A DNA stretch of 64,000 nucleotides from Bacteriovoracaceae bacterium (GTDB taxonomy: Bacteria > Bdellovibrionota > Bacteriovoracia > Bacteriovoracales > Bacteriovoracaceae): the NCBI GenBank assembly GCA_028101965.1, contig JAOHMI010000005.1, forward strand, positions 1 to 64,000. Direction: 5' to 3'. Shown one piece after another: positions 48,603 to 57,760 of the stretch. Within the stretch, counting starts at the first letter, position 1; every line of letters begins with the position of its first letter. Both the position numbers and the translations under genes were made by a program. Under the pieces are notes generated by a model, which searched no databases, had not been told where the DNA came from, and saw only the letters and a program-made list of their open reading frames with translations.

Positions 48603-51600
48603 ATGAAAGTTTCAAAGCTGATTTTTTTATTAATGGCAATGCTTGCGCTTCCATCCTGTATTCCAACAGGTGGCGGAGAAGGTGAGCTTGAGGTCGCAGA
48701 AAGTATAGTTGCTAGCGATGAAGATATTGCTGGCACATTAATTGGACCTGGCGGAGCAAGTAGCTTTGAAGCATTTAAAGCCACAGTCTATCCCTTAGTT
48801 CGTTCAAAAACTTGTGTTGGTTGTCATGATTCAGGTCAATCACCTCAATTCGCTGAAGAAGATCCAGTAAAAGCTTATAATAATTTAGTATCCACAGGTA
48901 AAGTCAATCTAGCCAATCCCGGTAGTAGCCGGATTGTTGTGAAGATAGAGAATCAATCTCACAATTGTTGGTCTAACAATTGTGGAAATGATAGTAACGA
49001 AATGTTAGTCCAGGTTCAACGCTGGGCGGATATGATTAAAGACAGCGATGAGATTGTCAATTCCGGAGCCCAATTTCTTACGACTGACTTGGGATTCCCA
49101 AGTTCCTACTTACCTGCTCAAACAGAATACGGATTAACAATTATCGATGCTGAACAAGATGATCCAACGGTCCAGCATGGTCGGTTTAAAACAAAAATTG
49201 GTAATGGAGCAGTTAACGGAAAGTTGATTGATACAGCTTACGCTATTCCTAATCCGCTATCAGATGTTCCGCGCGAGCTTACCTTACATGTTGATTTGAA
49301 AGGGGGCAATTGCGAAACCTTTGAAATGAATGAGATAAACGATCCTAAAAATGGTCCAGTTAGAATAAATGAAGGTGAAGTTCATGTAAACTCAGGTAGT
49401 CGAATAGGGAGTAACAGTCTACCTATTAGAGATGGATACCGCTTCTATCGAATGTTGGCTTTAGGAAATATGATCAGGCCTGACATGAGGGTTGAGTATG
49501 GAAAAAAACTTCTAAGTGGAAATTATGCTCAAGTTTCAGAAATGTTTTTAAACACAAATACCAGTAATAATCAAAGCAACTTTGAAGACTACACCCGAGA
49601 AGATGGGGCTGATTTCCCCATAATGATTGGACCGGCCGTAGCGGTTCGATTATTTTATACAGCTCCTTACTTTACTCGATATGAAGAAATATTTGATAAC
49701 AATGGAAACTTAAAATCAGCTGGGAATACTTTTACTGATTTATGGCAAGAGCAAAAAAATGTCTATGAATTATTTAAAGGCGGATCCTTTGATGCCAATA
49801 ATGATTTGATTCGAAGAAAACTTGAACAAGATGTTAGTGTTGACCGAAAAATGTTGGGTTACTATCGCCTTAAAAAAGCCATCGATACTAACTTAAGTTC
49901 TACTTATACTACTTCAAGTACAAACCCCATGTTTACTGTTTACCAAAATAACAAAGAAGCATTCTTTCAACTTTCTAGTGAAGTTAAACTTCGCTGTAAG
50001 TATGCTCCAAGTGAAGCAAATAATTATATTTGGCCTGGGTGTGATAATAATCCTCAGGGATCAAGCCAGTGCCCTAATTATCAATTTTACAAAGGTAAAA
50101 GAACTTGTGGTCCGACAGCTCGGCGAGATAACTTTGAGTGGTATATCGCAAGCAGCGAAGGTGAAGCATTAACTTACGGGAATGCTAGAGATAAATTAAC
50201 CATTGATAATAATGATAATATTATTCCGGCGACCAGTGGAGATATTGCAGCTGGAAATTTCTTTGAAAGAATTGATTTATACTTTTATACAGTTATAGAT
50301 ACGAGTACTATTTTAACCGGTAACTCTGGCAACAGCACCGCAAATTTTTCCATTAGCCAAATGGTGAGCACCTCTCCTAATAATTATGTTAACAATGAAG
50401 GCTTCACTACGGCTTCAACTCAGAACTTTGATTTTTATGATGGAGCAGCCGACACTTACAATCTTGATTTAAGTAATATTTTAAAAGGCTCCGAAGAAAG
50501 TGTAAGTCCAAGTGTAGAATTGCAAACTTTTGAGTCTACGTTATTTGCTGAAATACGATCACAAAATTGTGTGAATTGTCATGGTGTCGGTCAGAACCCT
50601 ACCTTTGCTGTTTCAGAAGCGGCTACAGCTTTACAAATAATTAAATCAAATAATTTAGTGAACTTTACGAATCCATCCGCCTCTTTTCGACCCGGAGAAA
50701 TGGTCCATAATACTGGAGGAGCAGATCCATCAGCTGTGCGAACAGCTTTTATAAACGCAATTAATTCTTGGAAAGCGCAAATGGATGCAACGGTGAATGG
50801 TGATGACTTTGGTCCCATGGAAGATAGGGAGCGAATTCCAGGATATGCTAATTATAAAGTTAAAATTAGAGATGGTGAAGCTGGCTATTATAATGTTTGG
50901 TTAAGAACTAAAAAATCTGGCAGTGTGACCAATGCACGAGTTTATTTTCAATTAAAAAATAGTTCCGGAAATATTTTACAAATAAAAAATAATGTTTCAA
51001 ATAATAATGGTGGAAACAATGTTGGAAATTGTATTAGTCATGCTTTCTCCAATGAACAATTTCGATGGCAAACTTTTGGTCGAGATCAGGAACTTGCGGC
51101 CATTGATAGTTTCACCGGTAGACGATTACTCAATAATGATCAAAACCCAATTCCAATTGGCGACGAAAGGCAATATTATTATTTGACTCCAGGTGAATAC
51201 ACTTTATCTATTTATGAAGGAAGTTCTGGAGCGGGAATTGATGCTATCGCCTTTAACCGTGTGTTCGGCAGTAATGCAGATATCGATCAAGCTTCAAGCT
51301 CAAATAGTATGACTGAGAAAAATGTGGATGAATTACTTGAGTTTCAACCTGATTTAATTGAAAGACATAGTAAGCATGTTCATGATTATCATCGATATGT
51401 CTTAAAATATGATATCTCTGAATTACTACAATTAACTGGAGGAGATAAAGCTTACTTTGAAGTTGAGGTTAAAGAGAAATTTAGTAGCAATGTTTATGAA
51501 TTCCGTTCTCCTCGAATAAATTATCCAAATGGAGCCGGTAAGGGAAAATCTGTTCGAGCGAAAAATATTTTTCTGTATATTAACGGTCAAACAGCACAAA

Positions 51601-52898
51601 CTGATAAAACATTTGAAAAAATTGATGGTTACTATGGAGACAATCGTGTCATAACATATGCTCCTTTAGTTGCATTAAAAGAAGGGAACTCTAGTACTGA
51701 TACCTTCGCTTTTGGTTTTGAAGAATTATCATTGTCTGACTATAGTAACTTAAGTGAAATAAAACCAGCTGGAGACTTGCCAGAAGGCCCGGCAATGAGA
51801 CAATGCCGAGAACTTGCTCTTTTTACCAATACGGTCAAACCTATTATTACAAATGTTACTGTTACATTAAATAATTCTCAGAACGGATTAGAAAATAGTT
51901 TAAATGGATCTTGGCCGGGAAATCCTCAGCAAAGAAATGTAAACCTTGATGTTTATATGTGCCGTGGGTGTCATACGGCAGAACATCCTTATTTTAAAAT
52001 GGCCAGTTATGAGGCTAATGATAACTCCTTATGTGAGCAGATGCTTAGCAGAGTTAATTTTAACAACTATTATGCTTCACAAATTTTAAAAGGAATTGAT
52101 ACTGCTGGGCCTCATCCAAAATTTAGCTTTTTAGAAGAGCTTTTTTGGGCTGACTCAAGCAAATTAAGGTATAAAATTCACGATCAAGGGAATGACTATA
52201 TTAAAGGATATATTTTAAAAGATACGGCTAATGGGTTTGCCTCAAAAATAATCAATCGGGGATTTGAAATTTATCGCCCAGAAGATTTTGGTATGACCTT
52301 AAATACTGATTATTTTTCTCTATCAGATAATGATAAGGCAAAAGCTAGACTGATTGGTCAAATTAAACGTCCACGATTTATAAATTTACCACAAGTAAAT
52401 TCTCAGCAAGATAATGAGAACAATTATAATGGCTATTTTATTGAAGAAGAGCATGGTCAATTTGATGGCACCACTCGGGGAGAAAATGACTTTGTTGGCT
52501 CAAATATTTCTCCAGACCCTGGTGTACATGGAGACCCCGTAAATCCTGACTTATTTCCTATCAAAACCAACCGAGGAGGAGGGTCAGCTGGAAGAGCGGT
52601 CTATTATCACTTCAATGAGCCGGCTTATCTTAACGATCCAATCGGTACGATGCCTCCCTCATTTGCTACAGGAAATGGAGTTTCGAATATGCAGGTTAGC
52701 TGGCGTTATCAAAAATCAGGCTTTGGAGGCGAGTCAAGAAGACTATCTTCAATCGATTATGATGGTAATGGATCTTATGAGAATAATAAGAATCTATTTT
52801 ATGAAGATGAAGCCCGAATTAATGAAAAAGCGCGTGAAGCTATTTATAACTGGATTGTCAAAGAGCATGCTGCATGCCAAGCAGCAAACGATTGCTAA
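48603..52898 (+). CDS. Very large multihaem cytochrome c-like lipoprotein (3 CxxCH)
   Basis: CVGCHDSGQSP, CVNCHGVGQNP, CRGCHTAEHP; lipobox LPSC; RBS GGGAGAG before ATG 48603 (track start 48576). Confidence 0.8.
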   Translation: MKVSKLIFLLMAMLALPSCIPTGGGEGELEVAESIVASDEDIAGTLIGPGGASSFEAFKATVYPLVRSKTCVGCHDSGQSPQFAEEDPVKAYNNLVSTGKVNLANPGSSRIVVKIENQSHNCWSNNCGNDSNEMLVQVQRWADMIKDSDEIVNSGAQFLTTDLGFPSSYLPAQTEYGLTIIDAEQDDPTVQHGRFKTKIGNGAVNGKLIDTAYAIPNPLSDVPRELTLHVDLKGGNCETFEMNEINDPKNGPVRINEGEVHVNSGSRIGSNSLPIRDGYRFYRMLALGNMIRPDMRVEYGKKLLSGNYAQVSEMFLNTNTSNNQSNFEDYTREDGADFPIMIGPAVAVRLFYTAPYFTRYEEIFDNNGNLKSAGNTFTDLWQEQKNVYELFKGGSFDANNDLIRRKLEQDVSVDRKMLGYYRLKKAIDTNLSSTYTTSSTNPMFTVYQNNKEAFFQLSSEVKLRCKYAPSEANNYIWPGCDNNPQGSSQCPNYQFYKGKRTCGPTARRDNFEWYIASSEGEALTYGNARDKLTIDNNDNIIPATSGDIAAGNFFERIDLYFYTVIDTSTILTGNSGNSTANFSISQMVSTSPNNYVNNEGFTTASTQNFDFYDGAADTYNLDLSNILKGSEESVSPSVELQTFESTLFAEIRSQNCVNCHGVGQNPTFAVSEAATALQIIKSNNLVNFTNPSASFRPGEMVHNTGGADPSAVRTAFINAINSWKAQMDATVNGDDFGPMEDRERIPGYANYKVKIRDGEAGYYNVWLRTKKSGSVTNARVYFQLKNSSGNILQIKNNVSNNNGGNNVGNCISHAFSNEQFRWQTFGRDQELAAIDSFTGRRLLNNDQNPIPIGDERQYYYLTPGEYTLSIYEGSSGAGIDAIAFNRVFGSNADIDQASSSNSMTEKNVDELLEFQPDLIERHSKHVHDYHRYVLKYDISELLQLTGGDKAYFEVEVKEKFSSNVYEFRSPRINYPNGAGKGKSVRAKNIFLYINGQTAQTDKTFEKIDGYYGDNRVITYAPLVALKEGNSSTDTFAFGFEELSLSDYSNLSEIKPAGDLPEGPAMRQCRELALFTNTVKPIITNVTVTLNNSQNGLENSLNGSWPGNPQQRNVNLDVYMCRGCHTAEHPYFKMASYEANDNSLCEQMLSRVNFNNYYASQILKGIDTAGPHPKFSFLEELFWADSSKLRYKIHDQGNDYIKGYILKDTANGFASKIINRGFEIYRPEDFGMTLNTDYFSLSDNDKAKARLIGQIKRPRFINLPQVNSQQDNENNYNGYFIEEEHGQFDGTTRGENDFVGSNISPDPGVHGDPVNPDLFPIKTNRGGGSAGRAVYYHFNEPAYLNDPIGTMPPSFATGNGVSNMQVSWRYQKSGFGGESRRLSSIDYDGNGSYENNKNLFYEDEARINEKAREAIYNWIVKEHAACQAANDC

Positions 52899-52942
52899 GG
52901 GAGATCTTGCTAATCTAAATCAACTTACGATAAACTTGATGT

Positions 52943-53368
52943 ATGAAATTAAGTTTATCGCTAATCCTTGCCTCATTATTTATCTTTAGTTGTGGAAAGC
53001 CAAATTCCAAACCAGAGGTTCAGCAGGAAGCAATTTCCGCTGATGATTATCAATTTTCTATAAACCAAAAACCCTCAAAAAGAAAAACCATTCGCACAGA
53101 TAAGTACTGGTACACCGATGAGTACTACCGAGGTGACATCTCTTTATACCTATACGATGATGGAAAAGTTTATTACGAGTTAGAAAATTTAGGCTCAGGT
53201 GAAGGTGAATGGAAGTATGCGGATGATAAAATCACCTTGAAAGCAAGCTTCTCCTTTATTGATATGGAGTTTGAGCTTTTTCTAACCGAGCGCAATCCGG
53301 ATAAATTCTATCTTAAGTTCACCGACTCCAAGGGAACCCAGGTCAAAGAAGTTAAGCTTAAGCAGTAA
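52943..53368 (+). CDS. Small lipoprotein
   Basis: MKLSLSLILASLFIFSC lipobox. Confidence 0.65.
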   Translation: MKLSLSLILASLFIFSCGKPNSKPEVQQEAISADDYQFSINQKPSKRKTIRTDKYWYTDEYYRGDISLYLYDDGKVYYELENLGSGEGEWKYADDKITLKASFSFIDMEFELFLTERNPDKFYLKFTDSKGTQVKEVKLKQ

Positions 53369-53391
53369 GTCTCCTTAGAACACTTCAAAAA

Positions 53392-53808
53392 TTATTCATT
53401 ATAAGTTTTTACAGTGGCCGTCATTAGCAAGCTCTCTATACATTTTTTTAATTCTGCTTGATAGGGTTTTAATTTTTTAGAATTATAGACTTTCACAGGG
53501 GTCTTTACATCAATCGTAACATCATCATCAGCTGGGTTTAATTGATAATAGTTATCAAACCAAAACTCTTTGTATTCTTCTGTGCTGAAATCTTCAAATT
53601 TCGTTCCTTTAATTGCTTTGCGAAATCCAAGGAGGCAAGATGAAAAGAATCTTAATTCTTCAGGGCTTCCTCCTCCTAAGATATCAATATTTTTTAAAGT
53701 TTGGCCTACTTGGGCATCATCTAAATTGACGGTAATGGTAACTGTTTCTGGATGATGGGCGAGTAGATTGATTGAAGTAAGAAGAGCGATTAAGATAAAT
53801 TGTTTCAT
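53392..53808 (-). CDS. Small secreted hypothetical protein, tandem paralog 1
   Basis: PEELRFFSSCLLGFRKAIKG...YKEFWFDNYYQLNPADDDVTIDVKTP shared with next gene. Confidence 0.7.
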   Translation of the reverse strand: MKQFILIALLTSINLLAHHPETVTITVNLDDAQVGQTLKNIDILGGGSPEELRFFSSCLLGFRKAIKGTKFEDFSTEEYKEFWFDNYYQLNPADDDVTIDVKTPVKVYNSKKLKPYQAELKKCIESLLMTATVKTYNE

Positions 53809-53982
53809 AGAGTCCTCGTGGTTAAATAAGCAATAACGCTAATTATATTTGGAGGCAAAGACAGAGTTAATAGGGGGGAAGACTCGACTATAGCTTAAGT
53901 GTAATAGTTAAAGCAAGACGGAGACTAAAATATTCACAGTAAGTAAGAATAAACGGCCCAAACATATGAGCCGAATAGTTTA

Positions 53983-54417
53983 TTACCGGGAGGAATAAAC
54001 GGTACCAACGGTCAATAGGGCTTCAACACATTTTTTTAGTTCAGCATTGTATAAAGTTAGGTCATTTTTATCATAGATATTAATAGGTCGTTTCACATCT
54101 ATTGTTACATCATCATCACCAGGGTTTAATGAATAGTAATTAGAAAGCCAAAACTCTTTATAAGATTGTGTGGAATAATCTGTTTCATCATTTGCTTTAA
54201 TGGCAGATCGAAAGCCTTGGACACATGAGGCGAAGAATCTTAATTCTTCTTGGCTACTCCCACCAGTTATATAGATATTCTCAAGGACTTTCCCAACTTC
54301 AGCCGCAGTTAAGTCTATGGTAATTCTCACTCTCTTTTTCTTTCTTTTAGTTGGTTCCGATTCAGCAAGGGAAAAAAGAGAAAAAGTGAGAAGGAATAAT
54401 AATGTAAAGATTTTCAT
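53983..54417 (-). CDS. Small secreted hypothetical protein, tandem paralog 2
   Basis: QEELRFFASCVQGFRSAIKA...YKEFWLSNYYSLNPGDDDVTIDVKRP. Confidence 0.7.
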   Translation of the reverse strand: MKIFTLLFLLTFSLFSLAESEPTKRKKKRVRITIDLTAAEVGKVLENIYITGGSSQEELRFFASCVQGFRSAIKANDETDYSTQSYKEFWLSNYYSLNPGDDDVTIDVKRPINIYDKNDLTLYNAELKKCVEALLTVGTVYSSR

Positions 54418-54821
54418 AAAAACTCCAATGACAATTTTTAATTTTGCATTCTAAAATGCAGTGAAGGGTGAGTATAATAGTTGAATAAAGTTTCAAACGA
54501 AATTGTAATAATTAAGTTCTGTTTTATTGATGTTAAGAAACAAAGAAAGAATATGAACTTTGGTCAATACAGATTTTCAAATAGTAGTTCCGGGTAATAA
54601 TTTAATAATTAAATTAATTAATATTCCGACTAATTTACTAGAGCTAAAAACTTCTTTAAGTCTTTATAAAAATCATTTGAATACTTTAAAGAGTATTTTT
54701 GAAGTGCTAAACTAATCAGATGAATATGGTTTTCGTTAAAATTTTATCCTTGTATTTACTAGTCGAAATTTATATAAGCTATCACGTACCAACTTAAAAT
54801 TTAACCTATGGTGGCCAGATT

Positions 54822-55175
54822 ATGGTTAATAGAAAGAATGTTCTGATAGATATTATTTTGACCCTCATTACGGGTGGGTTATGGAATTTTTGGGTTCAGT
54901 ACCGACAAATTCGCGATACAAATAACTTATTAGGAGGAAATGAAGTACGGTCATTTTGGATGGTTATGCTTTTTTCCTTTCTCACTTTCGGGCTCTATTT
55001 TGCCTACCATGAGTTTACTTTGTGTAAGAGACTTCATTTCCTGGTTTACGGGGATGAAAAGTTTGAAGTTTCTCTTTTAATTTCCCTTCTTACTTTTTTT
55101 GCTCTTTGGTTTGTGGTGGATTCTTACCAGCAAACCTTAATTAATTTATATCTTGAGGGAAAATCCTCAATCTAA
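54822..55175 (+). CDS. DUF4234-like small membrane protein
   Basis: IILTLITGGLWNFWVQYRQIRDTNNLLGG...FGLYFAYHEF. Confidence 0.6.
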   Translation: MVNRKNVLIDIILTLITGGLWNFWVQYRQIRDTNNLLGGNEVRSFWMVMLFSFLTFGLYFAYHEFTLCKRLHFLVYGDEKFEVSLLISLLTFFALWFVVDSYQQTLINLYLEGKSSI

Positions 55176-55196
55176 TAAAAATATCTTTTCTCATAG

Positions 55197-55211
55197 CTTT
55201 CATCATGAAAG
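55197..55211. promoter_or_regulatory. Perfect inverted repeat upstream of permease gene
   Basis: CTTTCAT-c-ATGAAAG. Confidence 0.3.
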
Positions 55212-55333
55212 TAAATCGAATTTAAATATAAAGTCTTTTGATATCATGTACTTAGGATGTAAATCGTTTTTACCTTTTATTTCTATAAAATAGCTCTTTT
55301 TATTAAATTGAGGTATATAATAGGGTAAGGAGA

Positions 55334-56416
55334 ATGCTTATGAATAGTCATAGCGAACCCTCTCAAAATTCTGCACCAGAGATTGAAAATCATTGTTGCC
55401 CCAGTAAAAAGAAAAAAGATTATTTTTTCTTTTCCTTAGTTGGAGTTTCACTTGTTTTTTACTTCGGACACCTTTTAAGTTTAGTCGAGATTACTCTTCC
55501 CCATCAAATCAAGCACCTGTTTCATCACTTCTTTGAATTAATTAATAAAATGAGTTTAGGAATTATTATAGGAATTGTTTTTGTGGGTGTTTTAAGTCAT
55601 GTCCCCCGAGAATATGTCATTTCAATTTTAGGCAAACCAGGTAGTCGCTGGAGCTTAGTTAGGGCCACCATGGCAGGGGTTCTGTTAGATTTATGTAGTC
55701 ATGGGATTCTCATGGTGGGGATGCAGCTCTACCGGCGAGGGGCCGGTATTGGACAGGTAATGGCTTTTCTTATTGCTTCTCCTTGGAATTCACTATCTTT
55801 AACGATTATTTTATTTACTCTCATTGGGATTAAATACACTTTACTGTTTATATTCCTCAGTATGTTTATAGGCTTAATTACTGGAAAATTATTTGATATA
55901 TTGACCATAAAAAAAATGATTCCTCTGAATCCAAATCAAGTTGAACTGCCAGATAATTTTAAACTAATTCCAAATCTAAAAAAAGATCTAGCTAAAGTAA
56001 ATTTCAACTTTAAACTTGTCTTTGATATTATTTGGGGTGGGGTAAAAGAATCAAAAATTATTGTAAAGTGGTTACTTTTCGGTAGTATCCTGGCTTCTTT
56101 AATAAAAATTTTTGTGGATCAAGGAATTTTTCAAAATTATTTTGGCCCATCTCTCATAGGACTTCTTTTAACCTTAGCGGCCACAACAATTATTGAAGTT
56201 TGTTCTGAAGGAGCAACTCCAATTGCTGCGGATTTGTTAACCAGGGCAAATGCTCCTGGAAATAGCTTTACTTTTCTTATGGCCGGAGTGGCCACAGACT
56301 ATACAGAAATCGTTTCCATTAAAGAGACCATGAAATCCTGGAAGATTTCACTCTTACTTCCACTTCTGACTGTTCCTCAAATTTTAATTCTTGGATATAT
56401 CCTCAATACGTTCTAA
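55334..56416 (+). CDS. Permease (DUF318/ SO_0444-type putative metal efflux)
   Basis: N-terminal HCCP motif; GVLSHVPREYVISILGKPGSRWSLVRATMAGVLLDLCSHGI, ASPWNSLSLT, EVCSEGATPIAADLL. Confidence 0.8.
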   Translation: MLMNSHSEPSQNSAPEIENHCCPSKKKKDYFFFSLVGVSLVFYFGHLLSLVEITLPHQIKHLFHHFFELINKMSLGIIIGIVFVGVLSHVPREYVISILGKPGSRWSLVRATMAGVLLDLCSHGILMVGMQLYRRGAGIGQVMAFLIASPWNSLSLTIILFTLIGIKYTLLFIFLSMFIGLITGKLFDILTIKKMIPLNPNQVELPDNFKLIPNLKKDLAKVNFNFKLVFDIIWGGVKESKIIVKWLLFGSILASLIKIFVDQGIFQNYFGPSLIGLLLTLAATTIIEVCSEGATPIAADLLTRANAPGNSFTFLMAGVATDYTEIVSIKETMKSWKISLLLPLLTVPQILILGYILNTF

Positions 56417-56428
56417 AGAGAATCATCT

Positions 56429-57760
56429 ATGAAAAATTTAATTAGTTTCTTATTCTTATCCTTCTTTTATTTATCTTACTCAAGCTCACATGAAAAAGTA
56501 ATTAAACCAATGGATTTCAGTAGTGCCATTCACCAAACGAAGCAAGAACTTATTTTAAATGGAATTTATGAAGCGATTCTTAAGGTGAGTGAGAAAGAGT
56601 TAATTAAAGAGGAAAAGGAAAAACCTAAGTCGAGTTTGAATGAAGGTAGGCGGGGAACAATGATTGTGGAAGAGATGATGCGCAAAAACCGAGAGAGGTT
56701 AGCGGCTCAATCGGGATTAGACCCAAACCAGGCAAAGTCGGGTAAAGATATAGTAAATTTTCAAAAAAAAGATAATAAGAACATGATCCAGGAAATGGAC
56801 CGTCAAGTGAAGAAGGCCAAAGATTGGAAAGAGCTAGCTCAAAGTGAAATAGATATGATTCGAGCGAGTGTAATGCAAAAGTGGAAAGAAAAAAATCAAA
56901 AAGTTTTACAAGATTGGAAACAGCAAAAAATTCTCTATAAAAACAATGTTAATAAATATGGCAAGACAACCTTTGATATTCCCTTAGTTCTTCCTGTAAA
57001 TGAAGCAGATCTAAAAAAATCCCTTAAGAAAAAAGTTTCAAAAGAATCTTTTGTGGTGGCAAATTCAATGGGGATGAAAGTGAAGAACCAGAAGTTTCGC
57101 GCCACTTGTGCTAGCTTTTCAGGACTGCGGTCACTGGAAATTTTGCTTGGTCAAAATCAATATGATCTTGATTTAAGTGAGCAGTATTTCTATTGGGCTT
57201 CCAAAAGTGACTGTCAAAATAAAAAATGCTCTAGTCGTGGTTCTTGGGTGGGACATGGGCTTAAGTTTTCACAGAATGCTTCCAAACATGACATTCCATT
57301 AGAGGAAGATTGTCCTTATAATCCTTTTTCAGCAGGTCAAAATGAAACTCAAATACCGCTTAAAAATTCCTGCGATCAAGGAAAAGTAAAAATTGGGCAT
57401 TATAATTATCATAAAACACTGGATGAGTTGATCGAAGCTCTTCATCAAAATACTCCAGTGGTGATTGGTACTTATTTAACTCCAAACTTTTATGATGCTG
57501 ATTCCCTTATTTTAGAGCGGAATAAAAATGAAGGTCGGAAAAAGATGGATTCACACTCTAAGGGGCACTCTCTTTTAGTTGTGGGTTATGTGAAGTTACC
57601 TCAGGTTCTTAACGAAGGAAATCTTTGCTTAATTGTGACAAATAGTTGGGGCGAAGGTTGGGGGTTTGGTGGCTATTCATGTCTTTCTGAAAAATGGTTT
57701 CTGGAGCAACGACAAGCAAATCCATTTGTTTCCATCGATTTAGTTAGCTATCGAAAATAA
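56429..57760 (+). CDS. Secreted papain-like (C1 family) cysteine peptidase
   Basis: FRATCASFSGLRSLE, LSEQYFYWAS, KGHSLLVVGY, IVTNSWGEGWGFGGY. Confidence 0.9.
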   Translation: MKNLISFLFLSFFYLSYSSSHEKVIKPMDFSSAIHQTKQELILNGIYEAILKVSEKELIKEEKEKPKSSLNEGRRGTMIVEEMMRKNRERLAAQSGLDPNQAKSGKDIVNFQKKDNKNMIQEMDRQVKKAKDWKELAQSEIDMIRASVMQKWKEKNQKVLQDWKQQKILYKNNVNKYGKTTFDIPLVLPVNEADLKKSLKKKVSKESFVVANSMGMKVKNQKFRATCASFSGLRSLEILLGQNQYDLDLSEQYFYWASKSDCQNKKCSSRGSWVGHGLKFSQNASKHDIPLEEDCPYNPFSAGQNETQIPLKNSCDQGKVKIGHYNYHKTLDELIEALHQNTPVVIGTYLTPNFYDADSLILERNKNEGRKKMDSHSKGHSLLVVGYVKLPQVLNEGNLCLIVTNSWGEGWGFGGYSCLSEKWFLEQRQANPFVSIDLVSYRK

